Shown in pieces: positions 43,530 through 51,730 of a stretch of DNA of 64,000 bases (its first letter is position 1; each line of letters opens with the position of its first letter). The notes under the pieces were generated by a model. That model did not search any database, was not told the DNA's origin, and saw only the letters and a list, made by a program, of their open reading frames with translations. Both the position numbers and the translations under genes were made by a program. Source of the stretch: Hyphomicrobium sp. NDB2Meth4 (GTDB taxonomy: Bacteria; Pseudomonadota; Alphaproteobacteria; Rhizobiales; Hyphomicrobiaceae); contig NZ_FPEJ01000001.1 in NCBI RefSeq assembly GCF_900117445.1, positions 62,001 to 126,000 of the forward strand. Reading direction: 5' to 3'.

Positions 43530-44231
43530 TCAACCAGCCGGCACGGGCAGCGTGACGGAATAAAGCACCAGGGCAACGACGGTATTATACACCGCGTGGC
43601 AGAAGATGGTCACCCAGGCGCTCCCCGTTCGCACCAGCAGCCATGAGAAATAAAGGCCGATCGCGAAGACCTCAATGAGCCCGAACATCGAGTAGCTATA
43701 GTGTAGGGCTGTCCACAAGGACGCCGTGAGCAGTGTCGTCCCGAGAATTCCGAGCCGCGATTTGGCCAGACCCGAGAACATAAAGCCGCGGAACAGCAAC
43801 TCCTCGGACAGCGGCGCACCAATCCCGATCACGATCAATGCCGCAAGCGCCGTGTTGCCCGTCAGCATGTCCTTGAAAACTTTGAGATCATCGACGACAA
43901 CGTCGGGCCGCCACCACATCAGGAAAGCGGTCCAGGCACCTGTCGCAATGAACATCGGCAGCGGTGCCCAGGCGAGCACGACCCACCCCTGCTGCGGCCG
44001 CCGCAACGCCAGCGTCTCCCAGCGGTTCGAAGCAAAAAAGCCTGCCGCTAAGATCGTCAGGACGATGACGCCGACCTGAAGTCCGAGCATCCATGCAACC
44101 ACCACCTCCAAGGGCGTTGCTGTCGGCAGCGGACCTGTCGCGCCCGCGCTGAGCAAGGCACCGGCAACAATCGAGAACACGATGCCGACCGCAGCCGCCC
44201 CAGCAAAAATGGCTAGCGTTGCCGGAAGCAC
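43530..44231 (-). CDS. CPBP-family intramembrane metalloprotease
   Basis: The protein has 233 residues from a GTG at 44231, with several membrane segments. The CPBP (ABI) motifs are [13 protein letters not shown] with the Glu-Glu pair, then [13 protein letters not shown], then [10 protein letters not shown] with the last His/Asn. These enzymes are Rce1-like membrane endopeptidases. In-frame coding character continues upstream (EEGPLETRAAYVP) to a CTG at 44312 that has GGGAG seven bases before it, so the real start may be this CTG, giving 27 more residues. The target is unknown. Confidence 0.85.
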   Translation of the reverse strand: MLPATLAIFAGAAAVGIVFSIVAGALLSAGATGPLPTATPLEVVVAWMLGLQVGVIVLTILAAGFFASNRWETLALRRPQQGWVVLAWAPLPMFIATGAWTAFLMWWRPDVVVDDLKVFKDMLTGNTALAALIVIGIGAPLSEELLFRGFMFSGLAKSRLGILGTTLLTASLWTALHYSYSMFGLIEVFAIGLYFSWLLVRTGSAWVTIFCHAVYNTVVALVLYSVTLPVPAG

Positions 44232-44411
44232 CGCCCACGCTGGCCAGCCCGTCCTGGGGACATACGCAGCCCTGGTCTCGAGCGGGCCCTCCTCGACAAT
44301 TGGAACTGACAGCGTGCGGCTCCCGGTTACGTTGCACCCCCTGAAGGTGCGACTTCGCGTACATCCCGCCTATATCATGGCCGCGTCCTTGACGACCGGG
44401 CCATATTCCCA

Positions 44412-44432
44412 CGCACTATCCTCGATAGTGCG
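44412..44432. repeat. Perfect inverted repeat, 8-5-8
   Basis: CGCACTAT at 44412-44419 and ATAGTGCG at 44425-44432 flank CCTCG. It lies between the CPBP gene start and the ssrA promoter, so it could be an operator for either. No T-run follows, so it is not a terminator. Confidence 0.5.
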
Positions 44433-44507
44433 TCTCCGGCAACATGCTTACCGCAGCCTTCCCGCATCCGTCACCGGACGCTCCGACATCCCGCGGAAGG
44501 GGCAGGC

Positions 44508-44536
44508 TTTTTTTCTGCCGCGTCTGCATCTATATT
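44508..44536 (+). promoter_or_regulatory. Candidate ssrA promoter
   Basis: TATATT at 44531-44536 is a fair -10 element about ten bases before the expected 5' end of the tmRNA precursor. At 17-base spacing the -35 position falls on a T-run (44508-44513), which is a weak match. This is positional inference. Confidence 0.3.
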
Positions 44537-44544
44537 GAGCATGT

Positions 44545-44920
44545 CGGATTCGTCCGACTATGGCGATAAACGCGGTCGTAATAAGCCGATCGGACCCGGG
44601 GGCAGTACCCGGCGCCTCCACCAAATGCCGCCGACAGACGCAACGATCTGCATCTGACTGGCCGACGGACAGCTGCGGAGCAATCCGCGGCGGCATTTGA
44701 TGGGGGCGAACTAGGATCGACGAAGGTGTAAAGGGCTTTGCTTTCGCTCGGCATGGTTCCGCCGTCATCGGGCCATTCAGAATAGTTGCCAATGACAACT
44801 ATGCTGAGGCTGCTGTCGCTGCGTAACGCAGTGCCAAAAGCCTGAACTTGAAGCCCTTGCCCTTAGCCGGGTAAGGCGCGGTCCGGAGGGCACCGGGCAA
44901 CAGAAGCCCTCCACTTTAGC
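44545..44920 (+). ncRNA. ssrA: tmRNA, circularly permuted two-piece type
   Basis: tmRNA rescues stalled ribosomes and tags the nascent protein for proteolysis. The acceptor piece comes first: T-stem CCGGG/CCCGG around 44596-44612, acceptor strand CGCCTCC and CCA ending at 44623. An intervening loop (44624-44701) follows, which must be removed. The coding piece then starts with GGGGGCGAACTAGGATCGAC at 44702, whose first seven bases pair with the acceptor strand. The tag frame at 44788-44826 reads ANDNYAEAAVAA then a stop. This order is the alphaproteobacterial permutation. The outer ends are estimates. Confidence 0.92.
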
Positions 44921-44974
44921 TCGAGCCGCATTTCACGCGCGCTCGGGTGTGATCGGGGACCAATAGCGAGACCG

Positions 44975-45700
44975 ATGCCGGCCGAGCCGACGATTGATTA
45001 TGAGGCCTTAGCACAAGACGCCATGCGTGGCGTTGTGCGTGCGGTTCTCTCGCAGGCAGCCAAGTCGGGCTTGCCTGGCGATCACCATTTCTACATCTCC
45101 TTCGACACCGCCGCCTCCGGCGTGGTGCTCTCGAAGCGCTTGAAGGACAAGTATCCTTCAGAGATGACGATCGTGCTCCAGCACCGGTTCTGGGATCTCG
45201 CCGTCAGCGAGGACGAATTCGAGGTGAAGCTCACCTTCGATGGCATCCCCGAACGGCTCGTCGTTCCCTACACCGCCATTCGCGTCTTCTTCGATCCGTC
45301 CGTGCGCTACGGCATCCAATTTGAGGATCCGAACGCCGCACCCGAAGGCAGCGACAGCGTCAGCGATCGCCTCTCGTCTGGTCGCACGCCCGAACGCGCA
45401 ACCGGCGGTCGCCCGAACCTGCGCTCGACTGCCCCCAAGAAACCGCGTGTCCCGCGCAAGGCAAAAGCCGACCAGTTGACGAACGCGCAGCAACCATCGC
45501 CGAACGTCGTCCCAGTGCAGCCTGCTGGCGCACCAACGCCGGTTCCCCCGACGCAACTGCGCCCCGCAACGGCACCCGCTGCAACAACGCCCTCCACCGA
45601 GGAAAAGACCGCAGCCGAGGCCGAGACTCCCGCCGAGAAGCCACGCCAGGACAACGGCGGCGCGCAAATCGTGCGCCTCGACGCCTTCCGCAAGAAATAG
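44975..45700 (+). CDS. sspB: SspB, ClpXP adaptor (alphaproteobacterial type)
   Basis: SspB tethers ssrA-tagged proteins to ClpXP for degradation. The protein has 241 residues. The folded domain covers about residues 1-125 (YISFDTAASGVVLSKRLKDK, MTIVLQHRFWDLAVSEDEFE, YTAIRVFFDPSVRYGIQF). A long polar Ala/Pro/Thr-rich linker follows, ending in AQIVRLDAFRKK, which suits the ClpX-binding tail. The gene lies just downstream of ssrA on the same strand, so tag and adaptor are encoded side by side. Confidence 0.9.
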   Translation: MPAEPTIDYEALAQDAMRGVVRAVLSQAAKSGLPGDHHFYISFDTAASGVVLSKRLKDKYPSEMTIVLQHRFWDLAVSEDEFEVKLTFDGIPERLVVPYTAIRVFFDPSVRYGIQFEDPNAAPEGSDSVSDRLSSGRTPERATGGRPNLRSTAPKKPRVPRKAKADQLTNAQQPSPNVVPVQPAGAPTPVPPTQLRPATAPAATTPSTEEKTAAEAETPAEKPRQDNGGAQIVRLDAFRKK

Positions 45701-45986
45701 CTAATCGTTTCCGCCCCACCTGGACGTCGCACGCGTGTGCTTCCGCATCCGTGCCGCGCTCCCATGCGCATGGCCGCTCGTTAGCCCCCGATTGAGGGCA
45801 AGGAAACCGAAAACGGCCTTCGGACGTTTATGGACAGGTGACGATAACCGCCACCCATCTAACCGATCTGACGGGGCGCTCCGGAGCTTTCCATCCCAAT
45901 ACCTGCCAATTCCCAACCTTTGCGAAGCGGCAGCCGACTGCTGCCGGTCGGGGAATACAAGTCCCGCCCGGCGCCTGGAGGTTCCG

Positions 45987-48524
45987 ATGACTGACGTAGA
46001 AAGCGTTTCACTTACGAACTGCGACCGCGAGCCGATTCACATCCCCGGCAGCATTCAACCGCACGGCTGTTTGATCGCGTGCGACGCCGATGCGAACGTG
46101 ATCAAACGCCACTCCATCAATGCGGCGGAATATCTCGGCTTACGTGCGCAAGACCTCAATGGAAAAACCACCGCCGCGATTTTGGGTGAGGAGGCGGCGC
46201 ACACGATCCGCAATGCTTTGGCCCAGTGGCGCCACCCTTCGCGGCCGGCGCTTCTCACATCCGTGAAGATCGGCTCTCGCCACTACGATGTGGCTGCCCA
46301 CTTCGGGAAAACAAAGACCATTATCGAATTTGAGCGCTCCGATGCGGAGGAATCTTCGCGTCCGCTGCACCTGCCGCGCACACTGATTGCGCGTCTGAAA
46401 AGCATCGGTGCCTCCAAAGCCATGCTCGACCATGCGCCGCGATTGATTCAGGCGCTGCTCGACTACGACCGCGTCATGATTTACCGCTTCGCCCATGACG
46501 GATCCGGCCAAGTCGTGTCAGAAGCAAAGCGGTCGCATCTCGAAAGCTTTCTCGGCCAGCATTTCCCCGCGAGCGACATTCCTCGTCAAGCCCGCAAGCT
46601 TTATCTCGAGAACACCATCCGTCTCATCTCGGATGTGAATGCCGAGACTGTTCAAATCGATCCTGTGCTCAACGCCTCGGGCGAGCCGCTCGACCTCAGC
46701 TTCGCGCATCTGCGCAGCGTCTCTCCCATCCACTGCGAATACCTGCGCAATATGGGCGTCGCCGCATCAATGTCGATCTCGATCATTGTTGGCGGAGAAC
46801 TTTGGGGGCTCCTTGCCTGCCATCACTATTCGCCACGCATCCTGGCAATGCCCGAGCGCATCGCGGCAGAGATGTTCGGTGACTACTTCTCGCTCAATCT
46901 TGAAGCGATGAATCAGCGCGAGCGGCTTGACGCTTCGCTCCGCGCCCGCCGCACGCTGGATGACATCTTGCTTGAGGTCTTCTATCGCGACGATGTGGGG
47001 ACCTTTCTGCGCGAGCGCATCGAGACCTTCGCTGCGCTTCTACCCTGCGACGGTGTCGGCATTTGGCTCAACGGAGCCTGGGACTCATCCGGCAGCACCC
47101 CGCCGGAGTCGGCCGTGCCCGCGCTTGCCCGATTCATCGCTTCGGTGTCTGAAGGCCGCGTCTGGGCGACGCACGAACTCTCTGCACATCTGCCCGCCGC
47201 CGAAGCGTACGCCGCAGAAGCATCCGGCGTCCTGGCGGTGCCGCTATCGCAAATGCCGCGGGACTATCTATTCTTCTTCCGCAAGGAAGTGATTGAAACG
47301 ATCCACTGGGCCGGCGACCCGAACAAGAGCTACGAAACCGGCCCACACGGCGATCGCCTCACCCCGCGCACCAGCTTCGCGCTCTGGAAGCAGACAGTAG
47401 AACGCCAATCGCTGCCTTGGCTCCCAACCGATCGCGACAGTGCCGAAGCCGCGCGCACCGCGCTGCTCGAAGTGTTGATGCGCCAGAACGAGGTCCTCGC
47501 AGCCGAGCGCCGACAGGCCGACGTCCGCCAGAAACTTCTGAACGACGAGCTCAATCACCGCGTCAAGAACATCTTGGCTCTCATCAAATCGCTGATCACC
47601 CAATCGGTCGGTGATGGCCGAGAGCTCGAGGATTACATCGCTTCTCTCAAGGGTCGCATCATGGCCCTTGCGTTCGCGCACGATCAGGTTGTCCGCAGCG
47701 ATGGCGGCGGCGACTTACGCGGACTGCTGGATGCCGAACTCAGTCCTTACCGGAATGGCACGCGCACGGTGACGCTTGAAGGTCCCGGCATAACTCTCGC
47801 CGCGCGCGCATACTCTGTCATGGCGCTCGTCCTCCACGAAATGGCGACGAACGCCGCAAAATACGGAGCGCTTTCCGCACAGGCAGGCAAATTGGAAGTC
47901 CGTTGGTCCCTGAATGAAGCCAACGACTGCACACTGCTCTGGAGTGAATCAGCAGGCCCCGTCGTTTCCCAACCGAAGCAACGCGGTTTCGGCACCGTGC
48001 TGGTTGACCGCAGCCTTCCTTACGACCTCGGCGGCCAAAGCGAACTGGAATTCGATCCAGCGGGGGTACGCGCCCGCTTTCTCATACCAGGGACGTTCGT
48101 AAAACGACGTGACGACAAAGCAATGAGTTCTCATAGCACCAGCCCCACCGCCAATGCCCCCACGCCCTTGGACGGTTTGAAGCTGCTTCTCGTCGAAGAC
48201 CAGCTCATCATCGCCCTCGAAGTCGAGACGGTTCTGGCCGAAAACGGCGCCAACACTGTGCTGACAGCTGCGACCGCTGCAGAAGCCCTGCGCATTTTGG
48301 CGACGGAACAGCCCGACGTTGCCGTACTCGACGTCAACCTTGGCATGAGCACATCGATTCCGGTTGCACACGAGCTCGTCCGCCGTGGCATCCCGTTTGT
48401 CTTTGCGACCGGGTATGGCGACTCCACGCAAATCCCGCCCGAGCTGAAAGGCCAAATCGTCGTGCGCAAGCCCTACGATTCAGCCACGCTCATGGATGCG
48501 CTGTCGAAACTGCGGGCAGGTTAA
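45987..48524 (+). CDS. Bacteriophytochrome HWE histidine kinase with C-terminal receiver
   Basis: This is a red/far-red light sensor. The protein has 845 residues. A PAS domain carries the biliverdin-linking Cys12 (LTNCDREPIHIPGSIQPHG). The GAF domain has Asp197 in PASDIPRQ and His249 in SPIHCEYLRNMG; the PHY tongue has PRTSF at 460-464. An HWE-type kinase (His524 in NDELNHRVKNIL, and LVLHEMATNAAKYG) follows. A receiver domain with Asp782 (VAVLDVNLG) ends the protein. GGAGG precedes the ATG at 45987. No heme oxygenase gene, needed for biliverdin, is nearby. All chromophore-site residues are present, so it should be photoactive. Confidence 0.93.
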   Translation: MTDVESVSLTNCDREPIHIPGSIQPHGCLIACDADANVIKRHSINAAEYLGLRAQDLNGKTTAAILGEEAAHTIRNALAQWRHPSRPALLTSVKIGSRHYDVAAHFGKTKTIIEFERSDAEESSRPLHLPRTLIARLKSIGASKAMLDHAPRLIQALLDYDRVMIYRFAHDGSGQVVSEAKRSHLESFLGQHFPASDIPRQARKLYLENTIRLISDVNAETVQIDPVLNASGEPLDLSFAHLRSVSPIHCEYLRNMGVAASMSISIIVGGELWGLLACHHYSPRILAMPERIAAEMFGDYFSLNLEAMNQRERLDASLRARRTLDDILLEVFYRDDVGTFLRERIETFAALLPCDGVGIWLNGAWDSSGSTPPESAVPALARFIASVSEGRVWATHELSAHLPAAEAYAAEASGVLAVPLSQMPRDYLFFFRKEVIETIHWAGDPNKSYETGPHGDRLTPRTSFALWKQTVERQSLPWLPTDRDSAEAARTALLEVLMRQNEVLAAERRQADVRQKLLNDELNHRVKNILALIKSLITQSVGDGRELEDYIASLKGRIMALAFAHDQVVRSDGGGDLRGLLDAELSPYRNGTRTVTLEGPGITLAARAYSVMALVLHEMATNAAKYGALSAQAGKLEVRWSLNEANDCTLLWSESAGPVVSQPKQRGFGTVLVDRSLPYDLGGQSELEFDPAGVRARFLIPGTFVKRRDDKAMSSHSTSPTANAPTPLDGLKLLLVEDQLIIALEVETVLAENGANTVLTAATAAEALRILATEQPDVAVLDVNLGMSTSIPVAHELVRRGIPFVFATGYGDSTQIPPELKGQIVVRKPYDSATLMDALSKLRAG

Positions 48525-48643
48525 TCTGCCAACTGAACACTGCGCGACAAAAAAAGTTCTCGAAAGGCCACGTAACGAAATAGCGACACGCCTATTTCCG
48601 GGGCTTCGCGCAAGCTGCACCAAATTTGACGCGCATTTCGGCG

Positions 48644-48670
48644 TGTAACGAGCGCAAATGGCATCGCGTA
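48644..48670 (+). promoter_or_regulatory. Candidate ECF-sigma promoter, GTAAC-N17-CGTA
   Basis: TGTAACG at 48644-48650, 16 bases, then CGTA at 48667-48670, ending 41 bases before the ATG of the 28-residue-repeat protein. The same arrangement with the same spacing precedes the next gene at 49186. GTAAC-type -35 elements are typical of ECF sigma factors. Confidence 0.5.
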
Positions 48671-48711
48671 ACCAGTAGCGTAACCATCAACACGCTACAG
48701 GAGACAACGCC

Positions 48712-49011
48712 ATGAGCAAATCAATCACCGCCGCCATTTGCATTGCCATCGCTACCGCAGTCGCCGGTCCCGCTTTCGCCGCTGGTGCTGACGAAGGTTC
48801 CCTCTCCAACAAAGTAATGCGCGATGCTCCCGGCACCATGGGCGGCCATACCGCCAACCCGACCGCAGTCCCCGACACCGGTAGCGCCACTCAGAAAGCC
48901 ATGAACGATCTCCCTGGTACGCACGGTGGCTCCACATCAAACCCGAACGCTGTGCCCAAGAGCGGCTCCGTCACGCAGAAGGCGATGGAGGATCATCCGG
49001 GCACGCACTGA
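48712..49011 (+). CDS. Small exported protein with 28-residue repeats
   Basis: The protein has 99 residues: a signal peptide (ending GPAFAAG) followed by two full repeats of 28 residues and one half repeat. Units begin at residues 29, 57 and 85, with the pattern GSxTQKAMxDxPGTHGG then SNPxAVPxS. AGGAGA precedes the ATG. I do not recognise a named family. The repeats are hydrophilic, with few hydrophobic residues, so the mature protein is probably extended. It probably shares regulation with the next gene through a matching promoter. Function unknown. Confidence 0.8.
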   Translation: MSKSITAAICIAIATAVAGPAFAAGADEGSLSNKVMRDAPGTMGGHTANPTAVPDTGSATQKAMNDLPGTHGGSTSNPNAVPKSGSVTQKAMEDHPGTH

Positions 49012-49122
49012 ACATCCAGCACTGAAACAGCGGCCCCGGCGCGCCACATGCGGCCGCCGGCGGCCCGCTCGCTCAAACGTGCAAAGCGCGAAATGTTACG
49101 CGCCGAACGAAAAATATTCTCG

Positions 49123-49149
49123 CGTAACTACGCGCGACCCCACGCCGTA
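49123..49149 (+). promoter_or_regulatory. Candidate ECF-sigma promoter, GTAAC-N17-CGTA
   Basis: CGTAACT at 49123-49129, 16 bases, then CGTA at 49146-49149, ending 36 bases before the ATG of the MXKDX-like protein. Spacing and sequence match the promoter at 48644-48670, which makes chance less likely. Confidence 0.5.
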
Positions 49150-49185
49150 ATCCTCCTCGGACGGGAAAAACATCAGGAGTTACCG

Positions 49186-49455
49186 ATGCAGAAGATTCTT
49201 CTCACCGCATGCGCGCTCGCACTCTCGATTTCTCTGGCCCAGGCCGCCGAGCCGATGGGCAAAGATGGCGGCGCCATGGGCGACACACATATGGATTCCA
49301 TGGCGCCAAAAGGCGGCACCGACTCCATGATGAGCGATGACAAGATGATGCATGACGACAAGATGGGTGCCCACGACGGCATGAAAGCCGACGACAAGAT
49401 GATGCACGATGACAAGATGGGCGGCGACAAGATGATGGGCGACGAGAAGAAGTAA
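49186..49455 (+). CDS. Pentapeptide MXKDX-type repeat protein, exported
   Basis: The protein has 89 residues: a signal peptide (MQKILLTACALALSISLAQA), then a Met/Asp/Lys/His-rich mature part made of short units such as MMHDDKM, MKADDK and KMMGDEKK. This fits the family named after the MXKDX pentapeptide. Met- and His-rich repeats suggest binding of soft metals such as copper, but this is inference. CAGGAG precedes the ATG. It is followed by a very strong terminator and preceded by its own ECF-like promoter. Confidence 0.82.
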   Translation: MQKILLTACALALSISLAQAAEPMGKDGGAMGDTHMDSMAPKGGTDSMMSDDKMMHDDKMGAHDGMKADDKMMHDDKMGGDKMMGDEKK

Positions 49456-49478
49456 TTCGAGCGCCTCACCGGATAGCA

Positions 49479-49529
49479 ATTGGCGGCGCGCTTAGCCAAA
49501 ATCATCTGGCGCGCCGCCAATTTTTTTCT
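49479..49529 (+). terminator. Strong intrinsic terminator
   Basis: A 13-base stem (ATTGGCGGCGCGC at 49479-49491 with its complement at 49509-49521) is followed by TTTTTTT. It ends the MXKDX-type gene and separates it from the convergent molybdenum hydroxylase gene. Confidence 0.93.
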
Positions 49530-49544
49530 CAGCCTCGATCACCC

Positions 49545-51722
49545 TTACGATGACCGTAGCAGCGCCGCATCGATTGGCTGCTTTCGCACCCGAACGCCCG
49601 TCGCCGCATAGACGGCATTGAGCACCGCGGGCGCTAGCGCCGACGTCCCCGGCTCGCCGATACCGCCTGGCGCCTCGCTGCTCTTCACCACCTCGACCTC
49701 GATCTTCGGCGCTTCGTCGATACGCAACACCCGGTAGCTGTCGAAATTCGACTGTTGCACTCGCCCATCCTTCAGCGTGATCTCCCCCCACAACGTCGCG
49801 CTGATGCCGAAAACGATGCCGCTCTGGATTTGTGCCTCGACCGTGTTGGGGTTGACGACTTGCCCGCAGTCCACCACCGCGAAGACGCGATCGACGTGCA
49901 CCTCGCCATTATCCCAGACGGTCACCTCCGCGACTTCCGCAACGTATGAGCCGAAGGCGCTGAGCAGCGCGACGCCCCGACCCTTGCGCGGCCCCATAGG
50001 CGTCCCCCAGTTCGACATCGCCGCCACACGGTCGAGCACGTAGCGCGCACGCGGGCTCTTTCCCGTGAGTTCGCGACGAAACTCGACCGGGTCTTTCTTC
50101 GCCGCGGCCGCCAGCTCGTCGATGAAGCTCTCGACGACATAGGCGTTGCGGGTCGGACCCACTCCGCGCCAGAACGCTGTCGGAATCCCCGGTGGCTCCT
50201 CGCGCACGTAATCGACGAGCAAATTGGGGATGTCGTAGGGAAGCTCCGTCGCCCCGTCGACCGCATCTATATCGACGCCGCCCTTGAACGACTCTGGGAA
50301 GAACCGCGCCATGATCGACGATCCGGTGATGCGATGCTTCCACGCAACGAGCTTGCCCTCACCATCGAGACCCGCAGTGATCCGGTCGTAGTAATACGGC
50401 CGGTACATATCGTGCTGGATATCCTCCTCGCGGCTCCAGATCACCTTTACCGGATCGCTCGACTGCTTGGCGATGCGTGCCGCCAGCACGATGAAGTCGA
50501 ACTCGAGCCGCCGGCCGAACCCACCGCCCAGAAGGCTGTTGTGGATGCTGACCTTATCGCGATCGATGCCCAGAACTTCCGACACGGCAAGCTGCGCACT
50601 GCTGGGTATCTGCGTGCCGACCCAGATATCGCAGCTATCCGGCTTCACGTGCACGGTGCAGTTCACCGGTTCCATCGTGGCGTGCGCGAGAAACGGGTTC
50701 TCATAAACACTGTTGAGCTTCACCGCCGCCGCGCCGAGCGCAGCAGCGGCATTGCCTTCCTTCTTGGCTACGACGCCGTCTCTCTTCGACGCCTTCGCCA
50801 AAGCCGCGACGATGTCGGCGGTGTCGAGCTTGGCGTTCGGACCGTCGTCGAACTTCGGTGCAGCCGCCTCCAGTCCCTTCTTCGCAGCCCAATAGTGATC
50901 CGCGATTACGGCCACGGCCTCATCGAGCTTGGCGACCTGTCGCACACCGGGCACGGCAAACGCTGCCGCCTCGTTCACCGAGGCAAGCTTGCCGCCGAAC
51001 ACAGGACTGATCGCAATGGCTGCGATCTTCATGCCGGGTACCTGTGCGTCGATCCCGAACTTGGCGGACCCGTTCACCTTCTCAGGCCCATCGAGCCGCT
51101 TCACCGGCGTCCCGATGATGCGGAATTGGCTGGGGTCCTTCAGCGTGACCTTGCTCGGCACCGACAGCTTGGCGGCGTCATCGACGAGAGCCCCGTAACT
51201 GATCCTCTGACCACTCTTGGCATGGATGACATGGCCATTTGCGGTCGTCAGTTCGACCACGCCGACGGCTAGTTTCGCCGCCGCCGCATCCAGCAGCATC
51301 AGTCGTGCCGCCGCCCCAGCCTCGCGCATCGGCTTGTAGAAGCCGCGGATCGCCGTCGACCCGCCCGTGATCTGCGCGCCGCCTATCGCCGGGTTGCCGT
51401 AGAGCTTGTCGCTCGGCGGCGAGTGCTCGAAGCCAACCGCACTCATATCGACGTCGAGTTCCTCGGCCACCAGCATCGGCAGCGAAGTATACGTGCCCTG
51501 GCCCATCTCGATCGACGGAGAGATCACCGTCACTTTGCCGTCTCGGCCTATGCGGATGAACGCGTTCGGCGCAAACTCGGCCACCGGCATACTACCCGGC
51601 TCTGCATCTGCGGTGTCGCCCCACCCGATCAGCAACCCGCCGCCTATGGCCGCGCCCGCCTGAAGAAACCGGCGACGGGAGAGTTCGCCAGCCCCGCCAG
51701 CCGATGACTTCGCATTGAGCAT
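49545..51722 (-). CDS. Molybdopterin-binding subunit of a xanthine-oxidase-family hydroxylase
   Basis: The protein has 725 residues. A Tat signal (LSRRRFLQAGAAIGGGLLIG) marks export as a folded, cofactor-loaded protein. It resembles IorB (isoquinoline 1-oxidoreductase beta) and membrane aldehyde dehydrogenases: SIEMGQGTYTSLPMLVAEEL, ENPFLAHATMEPVNCTVHV, LGGGFGRRLEFDFIVLA, and GIGEPGTSALAPAVLNAVY near the end with the catalytic Glu region. It hydroxylates an aldehyde or N-heterocycle; the substrate is unknown. It follows the 2Fe-2S subunit gene. No FAD subunit or cytochrome gene is adjacent. Confidence 0.88.
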   Translation of the reverse strand: MLNAKSSAGGAGELSRRRFLQAGAAIGGGLLIGWGDTADAEPGSMPVAEFAPNAFIRIGRDGKVTVISPSIEMGQGTYTSLPMLVAEELDVDMSAVGFEHSPPSDKLYGNPAIGGAQITGGSTAIRGFYKPMREAGAAARLMLLDAAAAKLAVGVVELTTANGHVIHAKSGQRISYGALVDDAAKLSVPSKVTLKDPSQFRIIGTPVKRLDGPEKVNGSAKFGIDAQVPGMKIAAIAISPVFGGKLASVNEAAAFAVPGVRQVAKLDEAVAVIADHYWAAKKGLEAAAPKFDDGPNAKLDTADIVAALAKASKRDGVVAKKEGNAAAALGAAAVKLNSVYENPFLAHATMEPVNCTVHVKPDSCDIWVGTQIPSSAQLAVSEVLGIDRDKVSIHNSLLGGGFGRRLEFDFIVLAARIAKQSSDPVKVIWSREEDIQHDMYRPYYYDRITAGLDGEGKLVAWKHRITGSSIMARFFPESFKGGVDIDAVDGATELPYDIPNLLVDYVREEPPGIPTAFWRGVGPTRNAYVVESFIDELAAAAKKDPVEFRRELTGKSPRARYVLDRVAAMSNWGTPMGPRKGRGVALLSAFGSYVAEVAEVTVWDNGEVHVDRVFAVVDCGQVVNPNTVEAQIQSGIVFGISATLWGEITLKDGRVQQSNFDSYRVLRIDEAPKIEVEVVKSSEAPGGIGEPGTSALAPAVLNAVYAATGVRVRKQPIDAALLRSS

Positions 51723-51730
51723 GACCGGCC

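Larger units (their letters stand above)
44232..44974. other. Region between the CPBP protease and sspB; contains ssrA
   Basis: No protein gene occupies these 743 bases except a probable N-terminal extension of the CPBP protein. The region holds a perfect inverted repeat at 44412-44432 and the permuted tmRNA gene at about 44545-44920. An open frame on the minus strand here is only the complement of the tmRNA. Confidence 0.75.

Noticed and set aside
44448-44798. Open frame on the minus strand with a protein-like segment EAPGTAPGSDRLITTAF
   Set aside because: It is the complement of the tmRNA acceptor and coding pieces; similar readings recur in databases as artefacts.
44885-44911. GGAGGGC...GCCCTCC hairpin as a terminator after ssrA
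   Set aside because: No T-run follows; it is more likely a stem within the 3' part of the tmRNA coding piece.
49000-49460. Possible tandem-repeat or CRISPR-like array in the small repeat genes
   Set aside because: The repeats are in frame within coding sequence and vary at synonymous positions; there are no spacers.
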